Source: Clostridium sp. C2-6-12
Lineage (GTDB): Bacteria > Bacillota > Clostridia > Clostridiales > Clostridiaceae
NCBI RefSeq assembly: GCF_009928485.1
Contig: NZ_JAABNP010000006.1
Location: 124,001 to 188,000, forward strand
DNA length: 64,000 nt
Direction of reading: 5' to 3'
The notes under the pieces were generated by a model. The model was not told the origin of the DNA. It saw only the letters and a program-made list of their open reading frames with translations, and made no database searches. Positions within the stretch are counted from its first letter, which is position 1, and every line of letters starts with the position of its first letter. Position numbers and translations under genes: made by a program. Shown here one piece after another: positions 63,074 through 64,000 of this stretch.

Positions 63074-64000
63074 ATGAATCGCAAATTTGTTTATGCTCCA
63101 GGGCCAACGAGTGTAAGAGAAAATGTAAGATTAGAAAGAGCTAAAGAAACTACTAATCCAGATGTAGATTTAGAATTTGTGGAATTTTATAAAAACACTT
63201 GTGATAAAGTAGGTAAAATAATTAATACTAAAAGTCCAGTTTATATATTAAGTGGTGAGGGGATTTTAGGACTAGAAGCAGCATGTGCATCTCTTACTGA
63301 ACCAGGAGATCGAGTGCTTGTTTTAGATAATGGAATTTATGGAAGAGGTTTTAAGGAATTTGCTACGATCTATGGAGGAGTAGGGGTATATTTTTCAGAC
63401 GATTATAGCAAAACTATAGATGTAGAAAAATTAAGAATGTTTTTAGAAAAAGATCATGATTTTAAGTATGCTACAATAGTTCACTGCGATACACCAACAG
63501 GTGTATTAAATGATTTATCAAAGATATGTCCATTATTAAATGAATATGGAATTTTAACAGTTGTTGATTCAGTTTCTGCAATGGGTGGAGAAGAAATAAG
63601 AGTTGATGATTGGAAAATCGATATAGCCTTAGGTGGATCTCAAAAAGCATTTTCGGTAGCAACAGGGTTAACTATGGTATCTGTTAGTGAAAAAGCAAAA
63701 GCTGAAATGAAAAACAGAAAAACTCCTGTAGTTGGATTTTATTGCAATTTAACTATTTGGGAAAATTATTATGTTGATAAGTGGTTTCCATATACGATGC
63801 CTATAAGCGATATTATGGGATTAAGCAAAGCTTGTGATAATATCCTTGAAGAAGGAATTGAAAATGTCCTGAATAGACATGAAAAAATAGCTGTGGCAGC
63901 AAGAAATGCAGTAGTTGAGTATGGGCTTGAGTTATTCTTAGAAGATGGATATTCAAATACAGTAACATCAGTAATAATACCAGAAAATATTGGAGCATTA
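63074..64000 (+). CDS. Class V PLP-dependent aminotransferase, 3' end outside window
   Basis: 309 codons are present. ATG 63074 has AGGGGAGG eight bases upstream. VYAPGPTSVRENVRLERAKE opens the serine-pyruvate/alanine-glyoxylate aminotransferase subgroup; YILSGEGILGLEAACASLTE, VHCDTPTGVLNDL, VVDSVSAMGGEEIRVDDWKI and GGSQKAFSVATGL follow, with the PLP lysine near residue 191. It interconverts amino and keto acids such as alanine, glyoxylate or serine. The exact pair cannot be fixed from this part. Confidence 0.88.
   Translation, partial: MNRKFVYAPGPTSVRENVRLERAKETTNPDVDLEFVEFYKNTCDKVGKIINTKSPVYILSGEGILGLEAACASLTEPGDRVLVLDNGIYGRGFKEFATIYGGVGVYFSDDYSKTIDVEKLRMFLEKDHDFKYATIVHCDTPTGVLNDLSKICPLLNEYGILTVVDSVSAMGGEEIRVDDWKIDIALGGSQKAFSVATGLTMVSVSEKAKAEMKNRKTPVVGFYCNLTIWENYYVDKWFPYTMPISDIMGLSKACDNILEEGIENVLNRHEKIAVAARNAVVEYGLELFLEDGYSNTVTSVIIPENIGAL

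Overview
The window is a low-GC, AT-rich Firmicute chromosome segment. Gene content and style point to a solventogenic or saccharolytic Clostridium, close to C. beijerinckii: an ABC-free sugar uptake set of PTS transporters with BglG/GlcT antiterminators, a kdp operon preceded by tiny membrane peptides, FliB-type flagellin methylases, hybrid cluster protein, ferredoxin-type proteins and secreted plant-polysaccharide hydrolases. Species assignment is inference. Most genes lie on the + strand. I see no rRNA, tRNA or CRISPR array and no intact mobile element; the only phage trace is a decayed replisome-organizer gene near 10.7-11.2 kb.

Layout. 1-1.6 kb: 5' part of a GH3 glycosidase (minus strand). 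2.1-3.8 kb: tandem glycine riboswitch controlling a CycA-like permease. 3.9-8.1 kb: PadR regulator divergent from an OFA-family MFS carrier and a flavin/Fe-S enoate-type reductase, a probable aromatic-acrylate uptake and reduction cassette. 8.4-10.5 kb: atypical M28-like peptidase and TetR. 10.7-17.3 kb: phage remnant, FliB paralog 1, orphan LytTR regulator, glutamine-rich coiled-coil protein, a MarR/nitroreductase/DsbA cassette with two copies of one operator, FliB paralog 2. 17.5-26 kb: complete kdp potassium system (two micropeptides, kdpA, B, C, D, E) with three exact 11-bp repeats at its promoter. 26-29.4 kb: ArsR plus nitroreductase, TetR plus a DUF5692-like membrane protein.

29.5-34 kb: an ASKHA-fold protein, then a glucose-type PTS IICBA gene under an RNA antiterminator (RAT)/terminator switch, and its GlcT-type antiterminator. 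34-38 kb: XRE regulator, DUF362 ferredoxin-like protein behind a MerR-type 19-bp-spacer promoter, PrmA-like methyltransferase, GreA. 38-41.4 kb: a large secreted GH43 arabinanase with LamG and two CBM2-like modules. 41.7-46.5 kb: XpaC, TelA, ABC-class ATPase, GNAT. 46.6-47.7 kb: soluble PocR-domain chemoreceptor interrupted by a one-base frameshift. 47.8-51 kb: LicT antiterminator and beta-glucoside PTS, each behind its own RAT/terminator. 51-52.3 kb: gene-poor stretch with two probable small structured transcripts and two small protein genes. 52.5-61.1 kb: signalling block (CheV, L,D-transpeptidase, then a tight five-gene run of receiver-HDOD, FIST, soluble histidine kinase, receiver-kinase hybrid, and a receiver fused to a degenerate kinase-like tail). 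61.1-64 kb: hybrid cluster protein and the start of a class V aminotransferase.

The best candidates for something undescribed are the FIST/HDOD/kinase cluster, the two putative small RNAs at 51.0-51.9 kb, and the coupling micro-ORF that overlaps the kdpD start. Coordinates of hairpins and promoters were read by eye; homology statements come from recognising motifs, not from searches.
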